From contig NZ_QLMJ01000001.1 of NCBI RefSeq assembly GCF_003259845.1, positions 620,001-684,000 on the forward strand: a stretch of DNA of 64,000 bases, written 5' to 3'. The position numbers were made by a program, and so were the translations under genes. The notes below the pieces were generated by a model. That model worked only from the letters and a program-made list of their open reading frames with translations, was not told the DNA's origin and did no database searches. The DNA comes from Actinoplanes lutulentus (GTDB taxonomy: Bacteria; Actinomycetota; Actinomycetes; Mycobacteriales; Micromonosporaceae). How positions within the stretch are numbered: position 1 is the first letter of the stretch; every line of letters starts with the position of its first letter. Shown here piece by piece: positions 33,901 to 42,776 of the stretch.

Positions 33901-34158
33901 CTACCGGCCGTCAGCCGCATTGCGGATGTGAGCGAGCAGGCGCAGCACTTCCGACGAACGATGCCAGCTGCGCCAGTCGGGATTCTCCCAGTCGAAGTCA
34001 CGGGTACGGAAGCGTTCGGCATCCGCCCGCAGCTGTTCGGCGAGAGCGCGGTCGGCGGAATCCAGCACCCCGCGACCGGCCAGAGTGCGTTCGACCAGCG
34101 AACCCAGGATCGGATTCGAGGTACCGAACTCGCGGTGGTCGTACTCGAGAGCGAACAA
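33901..34158 (-). CDS. small hypothetical protein
   Basis: 85 residues from TTG 34158 (FALEYDHREFGTSNPILGSL ...). The same frame stays open and protein-like upstream to a TAG near 34283 (EHAEKRRAAKRSGRRTPAKN), without an ATG or GTG, so the true start is unclear or the 5' end has been lost. The C-terminus ENPDWRSWHRSSEVLRLLAH is hydrophilic and helical. It ends 11 bp before the FtsX-like pair and may belong to that operon. Function unknown. Confidence 0.4.
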   Translation of the reverse strand: MFALEYDHREFGTSNPILGSLVERTLAGRGVLDSADRALAEQLRADAERFRTRDFDWENPDWRSWHRSSEVLRLLAHIRNAADGR

Positions 34159-34321
34159 CGCCGCGGCGCGCTCCGCGCCGAGCCAGCGCCACGCCGGTAC
34201 GGCCGGCGGCTCGTTCTTCGCAGGCGTGCGCCGGCCGGACCGTTTGGCAGCGCGCCGTTTCTCCGCGTGCTCAGCGCCGCGAGTCTAGAGAAGGCGCGAT
34301 CGAAGGTCATCGCGATTACGG

Positions 34322-35869
34322 CTAGATCGCCCGGTCGCGGGCTGACCAATAGGGATCACGGAGCAGGCGCTTGTAAAGCTTCCCGTTCGGATCGCGCGGG
34401 AGGCGCTCCACGTAATCCACGGTCCGCGGGATCTTGAAGCGGGCCAGTCTCGTCGTCAGGAAGTCCAGCAGGGATGCTGTCAGCTCCGGGCCGGTCACCA
34501 CACCGTCGACCGGTTCCACGACGGCCTTGATCTCCTCGCCCCACTCCTCGTGGGGAATGCCGAACACCGCCACGTCGGCCACCGACGGGTGGCCGCTCAG
34601 TTCGTTCTCGATCTCGGCCGGGTAGACGTTCACGCCGCCGACGATGATCACGTCGCTGGCGCGGTCGCAGAGGAAGAGATATCCGTCGGCGTCCAGGTAT
34701 CCGATGTCACCGACCGTGAACATGCGGTCCCGCCACGACGCCCGGGTCTTCTCGGCGTCACCGTGATATTCGAACGTGGCGTCACCCATCTGCAGGTAGA
34801 CCCGCCCCGGTGACAGCTCCGGCGCGTCCTTGCCGTCGTCGTCGAGCACCCGCACCCGCGACCCCGGCCAGGCCTTACCCACCGAGCCCGGCCGGGCCCG
34901 CCACTCCTGCGCCGTGATCAGGGTGCCGCCGCCTTCCGAAGCAGCGTAGTACTCGATCACCACGGGACCCCACCAGTCCAGCATCGCCTGCTTGACCGGC
35001 TGCGGGCAGGGCGCGGCCCCGTGGATCATCGCGCGCATCGAGGAGACATCGACCCCCTCACGAAGAGCGAGCGGAAGAGCCAGCAACCGGCGGAACTGTG
35101 TCGGCACCATGTGACTGTGGGTCACTCGATGACGGTCCACCAGACGCAGGAAATCACCGGCGTCCCAGTGATCCATCACCACGACCTTGTGCCCCATCTG
35201 CACCGAGATGACAGCGAAGTTCATCACTGCCGTGTGGTACAGCGGCGAGCAGCACAGATGCACATGATCATCGAACGGGCGCAGGCCGAACAGCCCGAAG
35301 AACCAGAGCGACACCGGCGGCACGTCGTCCGGGTCCAAGCCGAGCAGCGGGCGGCGGACGCCTTTGGGCCGGCCCGACGTACCGGACGTATAGACCATCA
35401 GCGCTCCGAGCGTACGCGGCTCTGGTCTGCCGGATCCCCCCGCGCCCAGGGCGAGGGAGGGCAGAAAGCCGGGAATGTCGCCGACCGCGAAGCGGGAGGT
35501 GGGTGGAAGGTCCGCTTCGTCCGCCGCGGCGAGCGCGGCGTCCGCGAAGCGTGCGTCGGCGACGAACGCCTTCGCCCCGCTGTCGCGGAGGATGTGCGCC
35601 AGCTCGGGCGCGGTGAGATGCCAATTCAGGGGTACGACATGAAGCCCGATCTGCACCGACGCGAAATACATGATCAGGATGTCGGCGCTGTTGGGCATCA
35701 GCAGCGCGATGGTGTCGTCCGCGCCGAGCCCCGCCGCGCGCAGACCCCGGCCGATCCGGTCCGCCTCGGCGGCGAGCTCACCGTAGGTGAGCGTCCGGCC
35801 GCCCGGCTCCACGATGGCCTCACGCTGCGGGGACTCGCTCGCGACGGTCCACATCCCGATCCCGTTCAT
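34322..35869 (-). CDS. acyl-CoA synthetase (AMP-binding), steroid-cluster member
   Basis: 515 residues. ANL-superfamily adenylate-forming ligase: P-loop-like VYTSGTSGRPKGV, EYYAASEGGGT (A5 region), TVGDIGYLDADGYLFLCDR (A7/A8) and catalytic Lys in PRDPNGKLYKR. It activates a carboxylate to an acyl-CoA; with KstR boxes on its promoter a steroid side-chain or ring-derived acid is the likely substrate. Which mycobacterial FadD it corresponds to cannot be decided by eye, so no symbol is given. It is divergent from the OB-fold/ltp4/ltp3 operon. Confidence 0.85.
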   Translation of the reverse strand: MNGIGMWTVASESPQREAIVEPGGRTLTYGELAAEADRIGRGLRAAGLGADDTIALLMPNSADILIMYFASVQIGLHVVPLNWHLTAPELAHILRDSGAKAFVADARFADAALAAADEADLPPTSRFAVGDIPGFLPSLALGAGGSGRPEPRTLGALMVYTSGTSGRPKGVRRPLLGLDPDDVPPVSLWFFGLFGLRPFDDHVHLCCSPLYHTAVMNFAVISVQMGHKVVVMDHWDAGDFLRLVDRHRVTHSHMVPTQFRRLLALPLALREGVDVSSMRAMIHGAAPCPQPVKQAMLDWWGPVVIEYYAASEGGGTLITAQEWRARPGSVGKAWPGSRVRVLDDDGKDAPELSPGRVYLQMGDATFEYHGDAEKTRASWRDRMFTVGDIGYLDADGYLFLCDRASDVIIVGGVNVYPAEIENELSGHPSVADVAVFGIPHEEWGEEIKAVVEPVDGVVTGPELTASLLDFLTTRLARFKIPRTVDYVERLPRDPNGKLYKRLLRDPYWSARDRAI

Positions 35870-35879
35870 GCCGCGACTC

Positions 35880-35893
35880 TATAACTCGTTCCA
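35880..35893. promoter_or_regulatory. KstR box 1
   Basis: TATAACTCGTTCCA matches the established KstR consensus TnnAACnnGTTnnA at every fixed position. It lies 11 bp upstream of the acyl-CoA synthetase start. Confidence 0.75.
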
Positions 35894-35935
35894 AGTCTTT
35901 GAAAGCAGCTCGGCTACATGCTTGCCGGTCAAAGT

Positions 35936-35949
35936 TATAACGTGTTTCA
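35936..35949. promoter_or_regulatory. KstR box 2
   Basis: TATAACGTGTTTCA also matches TnnAACnnGTTnnA fully. It sits 20 bp upstream of the OB-fold gene start and 56 bp from box 1, giving each divergent gene its own operator. Confidence 0.75.
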
Positions 35950-35969
35950 CTCTTGGCGTGGAAGCGCCG

Positions 35970-36893
35970 ATGTCGATCGCCTTCGATTACACCCGCTCGC
36001 TGGGGCCGGTTCTGAGCCGGTTCATGACAGGGCTGCGGGACGGGCGCGTGCTGGGCGGGCGCACAGCGGACGGTCGCGTGCACGTGCCGCCGCTCGAGTT
36101 CGACCCACTCACCCACGAACCGGTCACCGACCTCGTCGACGTCTCCCCCGTCGGCACCGTGATCAGCTGGACGTGGGTCGATCAGCCGCTGGAGGGACAG
36201 CCGCTGAGCAGGCCGTTCGCATGGGCGCTGATCCGGCTCGACGGCGCGGACACCGCGTTGCTGCACGCGGTCGACATCCAAGATCAAGATCAAATTCGGA
36301 CAGGCCTTCGGGTACGCGCAAAGTGGTCGCCCTCCCGGATCGGCCACATCAACGACATAGCGTGTTTCGAGCCGGGGTCAACGCCGGGAGACATTTCGGA
36401 TATGTCGCCCGGAGAACCCGTGAAGATCATGACCACCCCGATCCGGCTGCACTACCGGCACACCACCTCCGACGAGGAGGACCGTTATCTGCGGGCTCTC
36501 GCCGACGGCCGCTTGATCGGGCAGCGCTGCCCGGCCTGCCGCAAGGTCTACGTCCCCCCGCGAGTCTGCCCGGCCGACGGCGTGGCGCCCGGCGAGGTCG
36601 TCGACGTCGCCGACCGCGGAACCGTCACCACGTTCTGCGTGGTCAACGTGCCGTTCGCAGGCCAGCGCCTCGACCCGCCGTACGTCGTGGCGCAGGTACT
36701 TCTCGACGGCGCCGACATACCCATCCCGCATCTGGTGCTCGGGCTCGACGCCGGCGACGTGCGGATGGGCATGCGGGTCGCCGCGGTCTGGCGCGACCGC
36801 TCCGAATGGGCGGCCACACCGGTGAACATCGCCCACTTCGAGCCGACCGGCGAACCGGACGCGGCCTACGAGTCCTATGCGGAGCATTTATGA
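35970..36893 (+). CDS. double OB-fold (DUF35) protein, Rv3521-like
   Basis: 307 residues from ATG 35970 (GGAAG 5 nt upstream; an in-frame GTG at 35958 is the alternative). Two DUF35 OB-fold domains in tandem: the first lacks the zinc knuckle, the second has a rubredoxin-like knuckle QRCPACRKVYVPPRVCPADG followed by the OB barrel (VADRGTVTTFCVVNVPF). Such proteins pair with thiolase-fold Ltp aldolases and gate acyl-CoA substrates. The order OB-fold, ltp4, ltp3 is that of mycobacterial Rv3521-Rv3522-Rv3523. It overlaps the next gene by 4 nt. Confidence 0.85.
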   Translation: MSIAFDYTRSLGPVLSRFMTGLRDGRVLGGRTADGRVHVPPLEFDPLTHEPVTDLVDVSPVGTVISWTWVDQPLEGQPLSRPFAWALIRLDGADTALLHAVDIQDQDQIRTGLRVRAKWSPSRIGHINDIACFEPGSTPGDISDMSPGEPVKIMTTPIRLHYRHTTSDEEDRYLRALADGRLIGQRCPACRKVYVPPRVCPADGVAPGEVVDVADRGTVTTFCVVNVPFAGQRLDPPYVVAQVLLDGADIPIPHLVLGLDAGDVRMGMRVAAVWRDRSEWAATPVNIAHFEPTGEPDAAYESYAEHL

Positions 36894-37915
36894 GCGACGT
36901 AGCGATCATCGGGTTCGCCCGCTCGGACTCGTCGATCACCACGAGCGGGGTGGAGACCCTGGTCCCGGTCTTCGAGCAGGCCTTGGCGCAGGCCGGGCTC
37001 GGGCGACAGGAGATCGACTTCTGGTGTTCCGGGTCGTCGGACTACCTGGCGGGGCGGGCGTTCTCGTTCGTCAACGCGGTTGACGCGATCGGTGCGGTGC
37101 CGCCGATCAGCGAATCGCACGTGGAGATGGACGCGGCGTGGGCGCTCTACGAGGCGTACCTCAAGATTCTGGCCGGCGAGGCGGAGACCGCGCTGGTGTA
37201 CGGGTTCGGCAAAGCCAGCGCCGGCGACCTGAGCCGGGTGCTCGCGCTGCAGCTGGACCCCTACACCGTCGCGCCGCTGTGGCCGGATTCGATCAGTGTG
37301 GCGGCGTTGCAGGCCCGGCTCGCGCTGGAGGCCGGCCTCTTCAGCGAGCGGGACATGGCCGTCGTTGCGGCGCGGGATTCCGGGGTGGGGGCCGGGGAGT
37401 TGCTCGGTCAGGCGTACCTCAGAAATCCGCTGCGTACGCACGACGTGGCGCGAGTGCTGGACGGCGCCGCGGCGGTGGTGCTCGCCGGCGGCGAGCGTGC
37501 CCGCCGAGGCCGCGCTGACCGGAGCCGGCCCGCGTGGATCACCGGGATCGCGCACCGCATCGACCCGCAGGGTTTGGGCGAGCGAGATCTGACCACGGTC
37601 CCGTCGGCGGCCCTCGCGGCGGCTGATGCGGGGTTCGACGGGGAGGTGGACGTGGTCGCGCTGCACGCGCCGTTCACCCACCAGGAGTTGCTGCTGCGGG
37701 CGGCGCTTCCCGACGGACGACAAGTGAGGATATTGCCGGATAACGGCCAGGCGATGTTCTCCGCCGGGCTCTCCCGGATCGGGGCCGCGGCCGAGGAGAT
37801 CATGTCGGGGCGGGCGGAGACGGCGGCCGCACACGCCACCAGCGGACCGGCCCTCCAGCAGAACCTGGTCTGCGTGCTCGCGGCAGCGGAGACAACGCCG
37901 GAGGCGGAGCGATGA
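36890..37915 (+). CDS. ltp4: thiolase-fold lipid-transfer/aldolase protein Ltp4-like
   Basis: 341 residues. Thiolase/SCP-x fold: VAIIGFARSDSSIT at the start, EIDFWCSGSSDYLAGR, a central GFGKASAGDLSRVLAL, and a C-terminal MFSAGLSRIGAAAEEIM. The usual thiolase nucleophile Cys position (around ISESHVEMDAAWAL) has no Cys, as expected for the Ltp retro-aldolases rather than a true thiolase. In rhodococci Ltp3 and Ltp4 are needed to remove C24-branched phytosterol side chains. Coupled by 4-nt overlaps on both sides. Confidence 0.8.
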   Translation: MSDVAIIGFARSDSSITTSGVETLVPVFEQALAQAGLGRQEIDFWCSGSSDYLAGRAFSFVNAVDAIGAVPPISESHVEMDAAWALYEAYLKILAGEAETALVYGFGKASAGDLSRVLALQLDPYTVAPLWPDSISVAALQARLALEAGLFSERDMAVVAARDSGVGAGELLGQAYLRNPLRTHDVARVLDGAAAVVLAGGERARRGRADRSRPAWITGIAHRIDPQGLGERDLTTVPSAALAAADAGFDGEVDVVALHAPFTHQELLLRAALPDGRQVRILPDNGQAMFSAGLSRIGAAAEEIMSGRAETAAAHATSGPALQQNLVCVLAAAETTPEAER

Positions 37916-39063
37916 GGCGCGCGGCCGTGCTCGGCACGGGACAAACCCACCACCGCACCCGGCGGACCGATGTCTCGATGGCCGGGCTGTGCCGCGAGGC
38001 CATCGACCGCGCGATGACCGATTCCGGCACCGACTGGTCGCAGATCGACGCGGTCGTCCTCGGTAAGGCGCCCGACCTCTTCGAAGGCGTCATGATGCCG
38101 GAGCTCTTCCTGGCCGACGCGATCGGCGCAGCCGGGAAACCGCTACTCCGCGTGCACACGGCAGGTTCGGTCGGCGGCGCCACCGCGATCGTGGCGACCA
38201 GCCTGATCCGGGCCGGGGTGCATCGGCGGGTGCTCGCGGTGGCGTTCGAGAAGCAGTCCGAGTCGAACGCGATGTGGGCGCTGTCGATCCAGCCGCCGTT
38301 CACCGCGCCGATCGGGGCGGGCGCCGGCGGATACTTCGCGCCGCACATCCGGTCATATATCCGCAGATTCGAGGCGCCGGACCACATCGGGGCCATGGTC
38401 GCCGTAAAGGATCGGCAGAACGGCGCGCTCAACCCGTTCGCCCACCTGCGGCAGCCGGACATCACACTGGATTCGGTACGGGAGTCCCGCATGCTGTGGG
38501 ATCCGATCCGCTATGACGAGACATGTCCGTCATCGGACGGCGCCTGTGCCGTGGTGATCGGCGACGAGGCGGCAGCGAACGCCAGCGACCGGCAGGTGGC
38601 GTGGATCAAGGCCACCGCCATGCGCACCGAGCCGACCTTCTACTCCGGCAAGGACCACGTCAACCCGCGTGCCGGAGTCGAGGCCGCGAACGCGCTGTGG
38701 ACCGCCGCCGGCATCAAGGACCCGCTCGACGAGATCGACGTCGCCGAGATCTACGTGCCGTTCTCCTGGTTCGAGCCGATGTGGCTGGAGAACCTGGGCT
38801 TCGTCGGCCCTGGTCAGGGCTGGAAACTCACCGAATCCGGCGAGACCCGGATCGGCGGGCGGCTGCCGGTCAACCCGTCCGGCGGGGTCCTCTGCTCCAA
38901 CCCGATCGGCGCGTCCGGGCTGCTCCGATTCGCCGAATCCGCCATGCAGGTGATGGGCCGGGCCGGCGAACACCAGGTGGCGGGTGCCGCGACGGCGCTC
39001 GGGCACGCGTACGGGGGCGGATCTCAGTTCTTCTCCATGTGGGTCGTCGGTCAGCAACCCTGA
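37912..39063 (+). CDS. ltp3: thiolase-fold lipid-transfer/aldolase protein Ltp3-like
   Basis: 383 residues. MRRAAVLGTGQTHHR, then LLRVHTAGSVGGATAI where thiolases have their nucleophilic Cys; here no Cys is present. The C-terminal GGVLCSNPIGASGLLRFAES and ATALGHAYGGGSQF supply the family's other active-site Cys/His region. Partner of the preceding Ltp4-like and OB-fold proteins in a probable aldolase complex for sterol side-chain cleavage. It is followed after 10 bp by the cholesterol oxidase gene. Confidence 0.82.
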   Translation: MRRAAVLGTGQTHHRTRRTDVSMAGLCREAIDRAMTDSGTDWSQIDAVVLGKAPDLFEGVMMPELFLADAIGAAGKPLLRVHTAGSVGGATAIVATSLIRAGVHRRVLAVAFEKQSESNAMWALSIQPPFTAPIGAGAGGYFAPHIRSYIRRFEAPDHIGAMVAVKDRQNGALNPFAHLRQPDITLDSVRESRMLWDPIRYDETCPSSDGACAVVIGDEAAANASDRQVAWIKATAMRTEPTFYSGKDHVNPRAGVEAANALWTAAGIKDPLDEIDVAEIYVPFSWFEPMWLENLGFVGPGQGWKLTESGETRIGGRLPVNPSGGVLCSNPIGASGLLRFAESAMQVMGRAGEHQVAGAATALGHAYGGGSQFFSMWVVGQQP

Positions 39064-39073
39064 AGGGGCAACC

Positions 39074-40657
39074 GTGAACATCACTCGCCGTAACGTGCTG
39101 CGGATCGGCGCGCTCGCCGCCGCCGGGACTCTGCCCGCCCTTCCCGCTCTGCAGGGCAAGACCGCGCTGATCATCGGCAGCGGTTTCGGCGGAGCCGTCG
39201 CCGCGTACCGTCTCGCCCAGGCCGGGATGACCGTGACCGTTCTTGAACGCGGCCGGCGGTGGACCGTGAACGCGGCAGGCACCACGTTCTGCACGATCGG
39301 CAATCCGGACTGGCGATGCGCGTGGTTCGGCGACCGCCCGCCACTCGGCCTGGACACCAGCAAGGTGATCGAGAAGCGGGCCGGGCTGATCCAGAAGCAC
39401 GTCGGCGACGGCATCCAGGTGATGTGCGGCGCGGGCGTCGGCGGTGGTTCGCTGGTGATCGGCATGTTCCTGCCGCAGCCACGCCGCGCCGACTGGGAGC
39501 GGGTCTACCCCGCCGAGCTGCCGTACTCCGACTTCGAGGCCACCTATTGGCCGCGCGCGCGGCAGAGCCTCGGCGCCGCGACCATCCCGAGCGACATTCA
39601 AAACCATTCTTCGTACGTCGGAGCCAGAAGCTGGCTGCAGTACGTGGCAGAGTTCGGCCGCACCGCGTCGCCGGTGCCGTTCGGGGTGAACTGGGACGTC
39701 GTCCGCGACGAGCTGGCCGGCCGGGTGGTCAAGTGCCACACGATCGGCGAGGGCCCGTTCGGCAGCAACTCCGGCGCCAAGAACAGCGTGGACCGCAACT
39801 ATCTGAAGTGGGCGGAGGAAACCGGCAACGTCACGGTGCTGCCGCTGCACGAGGTCACCGAGGTTCGCGAGGTGTCCGGTTCTGATCGCTTCGAGGTGGC
39901 CGCGCGGCAGATCGACGAGACCGGTGCGGTGCTGGCGTCGAAGACATTCGTCAGCGATTACCTCTTCCTCGCGGCCGGCTCGCTGAACACCACGTCGCTG
40001 CTGCTCACGTCGAAGGCTCGCGGCAGGCTGCCGAAGCTCACCAGCACCGAGGTCGGCAAGGGCTGGGGCAACAACGGCGACTTCCTGGTGGCCCGGCTGA
40101 ACCTGCGCAAGACCGTCGGCAGCGCTCAGGGCGGTCCCGGCAACGTGCGCTTCTACGACGACTCGAACCCGTACGCACCGGCCGCGATGGCCTGGGAAGC
40201 AGCGCCGATCCCGTCCTGGCTGCCGAGCACCACCGCCCACCTGATCACCAGCCTGGCGAGCGAGCGCGGCGAGATCCGCTACGACGCGGCCACCGGTGCT
40301 GGGAAGGTGTACTGGCCGTACGCGGAGATGGAGACGTCCGCCGACAAGGCCGGCCGGGATCTGGCGACCCGGCTGTGGTGGGCGACCGAGGGCAGCAAGG
40401 GCTCGCTGCTCACCGGCCTGCCGTCGTACGACCGCAACACCGGCATGGGCCTGGGCTCGCGCAACACGTACCACCCGCTGGGCGGCCTGGTGATGGGCAA
40501 GGCCACCGATTTCGGCGGCAAGGTCCATGGGTACGCGAACCTGTACTGCGTCGACGGCGCCCTGCTGCCCGGATCAGCGGCCCTGGCGAACCCGGCGCTG
40601 ACCATCACCGCCAACGCGGAACGATGCATGGATCAGTTCCTGGCGGCGCATGCCTGA
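39074..40657 (+). CDS. secreted cholesterol oxidase (GMC type)
   Basis: 527 residues from GTG 39074 (AAGGGG 5 nt upstream). The N-terminus NITRRNVLRIGALAAAG is a Tat signal (twin Arg), so the folded flavoprotein is exported. Then the FAD motif IIGSGFGGAVAAYRLAQAG and GAGVGGGSLV, and the C-terminal NTYHPLGGLVMG (active-site His) and LANPALTITANAERC (the Asn that contacts the isoalloxazine in Streptomyces and Brevibacterium enzymes). It oxidises and isomerises 3beta-hydroxysterols to 3-ketosteroids with H2O2 release, feeding KstD/KshAB. Last gene of the KstR-box operon. Confidence 0.88.
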   Translation: MNITRRNVLRIGALAAAGTLPALPALQGKTALIIGSGFGGAVAAYRLAQAGMTVTVLERGRRWTVNAAGTTFCTIGNPDWRCAWFGDRPPLGLDTSKVIEKRAGLIQKHVGDGIQVMCGAGVGGGSLVIGMFLPQPRRADWERVYPAELPYSDFEATYWPRARQSLGAATIPSDIQNHSSYVGARSWLQYVAEFGRTASPVPFGVNWDVVRDELAGRVVKCHTIGEGPFGSNSGAKNSVDRNYLKWAEETGNVTVLPLHEVTEVREVSGSDRFEVAARQIDETGAVLASKTFVSDYLFLAAGSLNTTSLLLTSKARGRLPKLTSTEVGKGWGNNGDFLVARLNLRKTVGSAQGGPGNVRFYDDSNPYAPAAMAWEAAPIPSWLPSTTAHLITSLASERGEIRYDAATGAGKVYWPYAEMETSADKAGRDLATRLWWATEGSKGSLLTGLPSYDRNTGMGLGSRNTYHPLGGLVMGKATDFGGKVHGYANLYCVDGALLPGSAALANPALTITANAERCMDQFLAAHA

Positions 40658-40817
40658 CCATTCCTGCAACAAACCTGCACATCGAATTCATTGACGGGGT
40701 TATATCGACGGTGCGACATTTCTTGACGTCCCCGCTGCGCCGCCGGACACATCCCCTACCTGCGTGTTTCTTTCCATGCCTCTGTTCGGCGGTGTCCATT
40801 CTCGGTCAGGAGAAATG

Positions 40818-42635
40818 ATGACACCAACCCGACGGCTATTCTGGGCCGGCGGTCTCGCCACCCTGCTCACCGCAGGACTGATAACCGCGGTCGGCACCGC
40901 CGAGGCCGCGACCGTGTTCAGCGCCGATTTCGAGTCGGGCAGCACGTCCGCCTGGTCGAAATCGGGCGGCACCTGGTCGGTCGTCAGCGACGGCTCGCAG
41001 GTGCTCCAGCAGAGTGATTCCGGCAGTGAGCGGGCCCGGCAGTTCGCCGGCGCGACGACCTGGACGAACTACGCGGTGCAGGCCCGGGTCAAGGCGACCT
41101 CGTTCGCGTCGAGCGCCGGCGTGGTCGCGCTGACCGCCCGGGCCAGCGGGTCGACGAAGATGTACCGGCTGTCGCTGACCGGCGCCAACCAGGTGCGGCT
41201 CGAGACGATGAACGGCAGCGCGGTGACAGTGCTCGGCACGCTGTCGCAGACCATCTCGACCAGCACGTTCTACACGCTCCGGCTGGCCGTCAGCGGGTCC
41301 ACCATCAGCGGTTCGGTCAACGGCACGAGCGTCGGATCGGTGTCGGACAGCACGATCGCGGCGGGCCGGATCGGGCTGCTCACCGAGCACGCGGCGGGCC
41401 GCTTCGACGACATCGTGGTCGACGACGCCGGCGGCACCACGCCGACATCCTCACCGACCTCGTCGCCGTCGGCTTCGGCTTCCCCCTCGGCTTCGGCCTC
41501 CGCTTCGGTGTCGCCGTCGCCGTCCGCGTCCTCCTCTCCCCCGCCCGCCTCCAACGCTCTGTACGTGGCTCCGGGCGGCACTGACAGCGCCGCCGGGACG
41601 CTCGCCAGCCCGACGACGCTGACCTCGGCGATCACCCGGATCGCCGCAGGCGGCACGATCTATCTCCGCGGCGGGACCTATTCGTACGCGCAGACGGTCA
41701 CCATCGCGGCCGGTAACAACGGTTCCGCGGGAGCTCTCAAGACGCTTTCCGCGTACCAAAGTGAAGTGCCGGTCTTGAATTTCGCCGCGCAGAGTGAGGA
41801 CCCGGCGAACCGTGGGCTCGCGGTGAACGGCAATTACTGGCGGGTGTACGGCGTCGTGGTCGAGCGGGCCGGCGACAACGGGATCTTCGTCGGCGGCAGC
41901 AACAATGTCCTGGAACGGACGATCACGCGGTTCAACCGGGACACCGGGCTCCAGCTGTCCCGGATCCTGTCGACCACGCCGAACAGTCAGTGGCCGGCGA
42001 ACAACCTGGTCCTGAGCGCCGAGTCGCACGACAACGCCGACTCCGACGGTGAGGACGCGGACGGTTTCGCGGCGAAGCTGACTGTCGGTTCCGGCAACGT
42101 CTTCCGGTACGCGGTCTCGCATCACAACATCGACGACGGCTGGGATCTGTACACGAAGACGGACACCGGCGCGATCGGCGTGGTCACGATCGAGGACTCG
42201 CTCGCCTACAACAACGGCACGCTCAGTGACGGTTCGCAGGCCGGCGCCGGCGACCGCAACGGGTACAAGCTCGGCGGCGAGGACATCGGCGTCAACCACG
42301 TGGTGCGGCGGAGCATCGCCTACAAGAACGGCAAGCACGGGTTCACCTACAACAGCAACCCGGGCTCGATGACGATCTCCAACAACCTGAGCGTGGACAA
42401 CACCGAGCGCAACTTCAACTTCGACGCCGGGAGCTCGGTGTTCCGGAACAACACGTCGTGCCGCAGCGGCAGCGGCACCAACGACCGGATCGTCGGGAAC
42501 TCGGACAGCACGAACCAGTTCTGGTCCGGCTCGAACGGATCCCGGTGCTCGGCGTACACGGGTGCGCTGGCCTGGTCGTACGCCTCGAACGGCGCCCTGG
42601 TCGTGACGATCGGCGGCGCCCGCGTGACGCTGTAA
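40818..42635 (+). CDS. secreted pectate lyase-like protein (PL9 type) with N-terminal LamG-like domain
   Basis: 605 residues from ATG 40818, AGGAG 5 nt upstream. Signal peptide ends AEA-ATVFSADFE. Residues about 30-195 form a concanavalin-like module (WSKSGGTWSVVSDGSQVLQQ, GRIGLLTEHAAGRFDDIVVD), then a Ser/Pro/Ala linker, then a right-handed beta-helix: GGTIYLRGGTYSY, VYGVVVERAGDNGIFVGGSN, DADGFAAKLTVGSGNVFRYA and NIDDGWDLYTK, the calcium/catalytic region of PL9 pectate lyases. It would degrade pectin outside the cell. It has no visible link to the flanking steroid genes. Confidence 0.85.
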   Translation: MTPTRRLFWAGGLATLLTAGLITAVGTAEAATVFSADFESGSTSAWSKSGGTWSVVSDGSQVLQQSDSGSERARQFAGATTWTNYAVQARVKATSFASSAGVVALTARASGSTKMYRLSLTGANQVRLETMNGSAVTVLGTLSQTISTSTFYTLRLAVSGSTISGSVNGTSVGSVSDSTIAAGRIGLLTEHAAGRFDDIVVDDAGGTTPTSSPTSSPSASASPSASASASVSPSPSASSSPPPASNALYVAPGGTDSAAGTLASPTTLTSAITRIAAGGTIYLRGGTYSYAQTVTIAAGNNGSAGALKTLSAYQSEVPVLNFAAQSEDPANRGLAVNGNYWRVYGVVVERAGDNGIFVGGSNNVLERTITRFNRDTGLQLSRILSTTPNSQWPANNLVLSAESHDNADSDGEDADGFAAKLTVGSGNVFRYAVSHHNIDDGWDLYTKTDTGAIGVVTIEDSLAYNNGTLSDGSQAGAGDRNGYKLGGEDIGVNHVVRRSIAYKNGKHGFTYNSNPGSMTISNNLSVDNTERNFNFDAGSSVFRNNTSCRSGSGTNDRIVGNSDSTNQFWSGSNGSRCSAYTGALAWSYASNGALVVTIGGARVTL

Positions 42636-42644
42636 GAACCGTAT

Positions 42645-42689
42645 GCCGCCTGCCTCTGTCAAGGGTCCGTTACGACAGGGGCAGGCGGC
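42645..42689 (+). terminator. strong hairpin after the pectate lyase gene
   Basis: Arms 42645-42660 and 42674-42689 pair over 16 bp with one G-T mismatch and a 13-nt loop, starting 9 bp after the stop. No T-run follows, as is common in actinobacteria. Confidence 0.75.
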
Positions 42690-42776
42690 CGTTCGCCTCG
42701 TCCCATTCGCACCTCCTCTACATAGGATCGAAACATCCATGATCGGCGATTCGGGGGGTTCGAATTGGGCACGCTC

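Noticed and set aside
33582..34349. 255-aa minus-strand frame spanning two small genes
   Set aside because: It is out of frame with both the FtsX-like protein and the 85-aa ORF and has an Arg/Ser-rich shadow composition.
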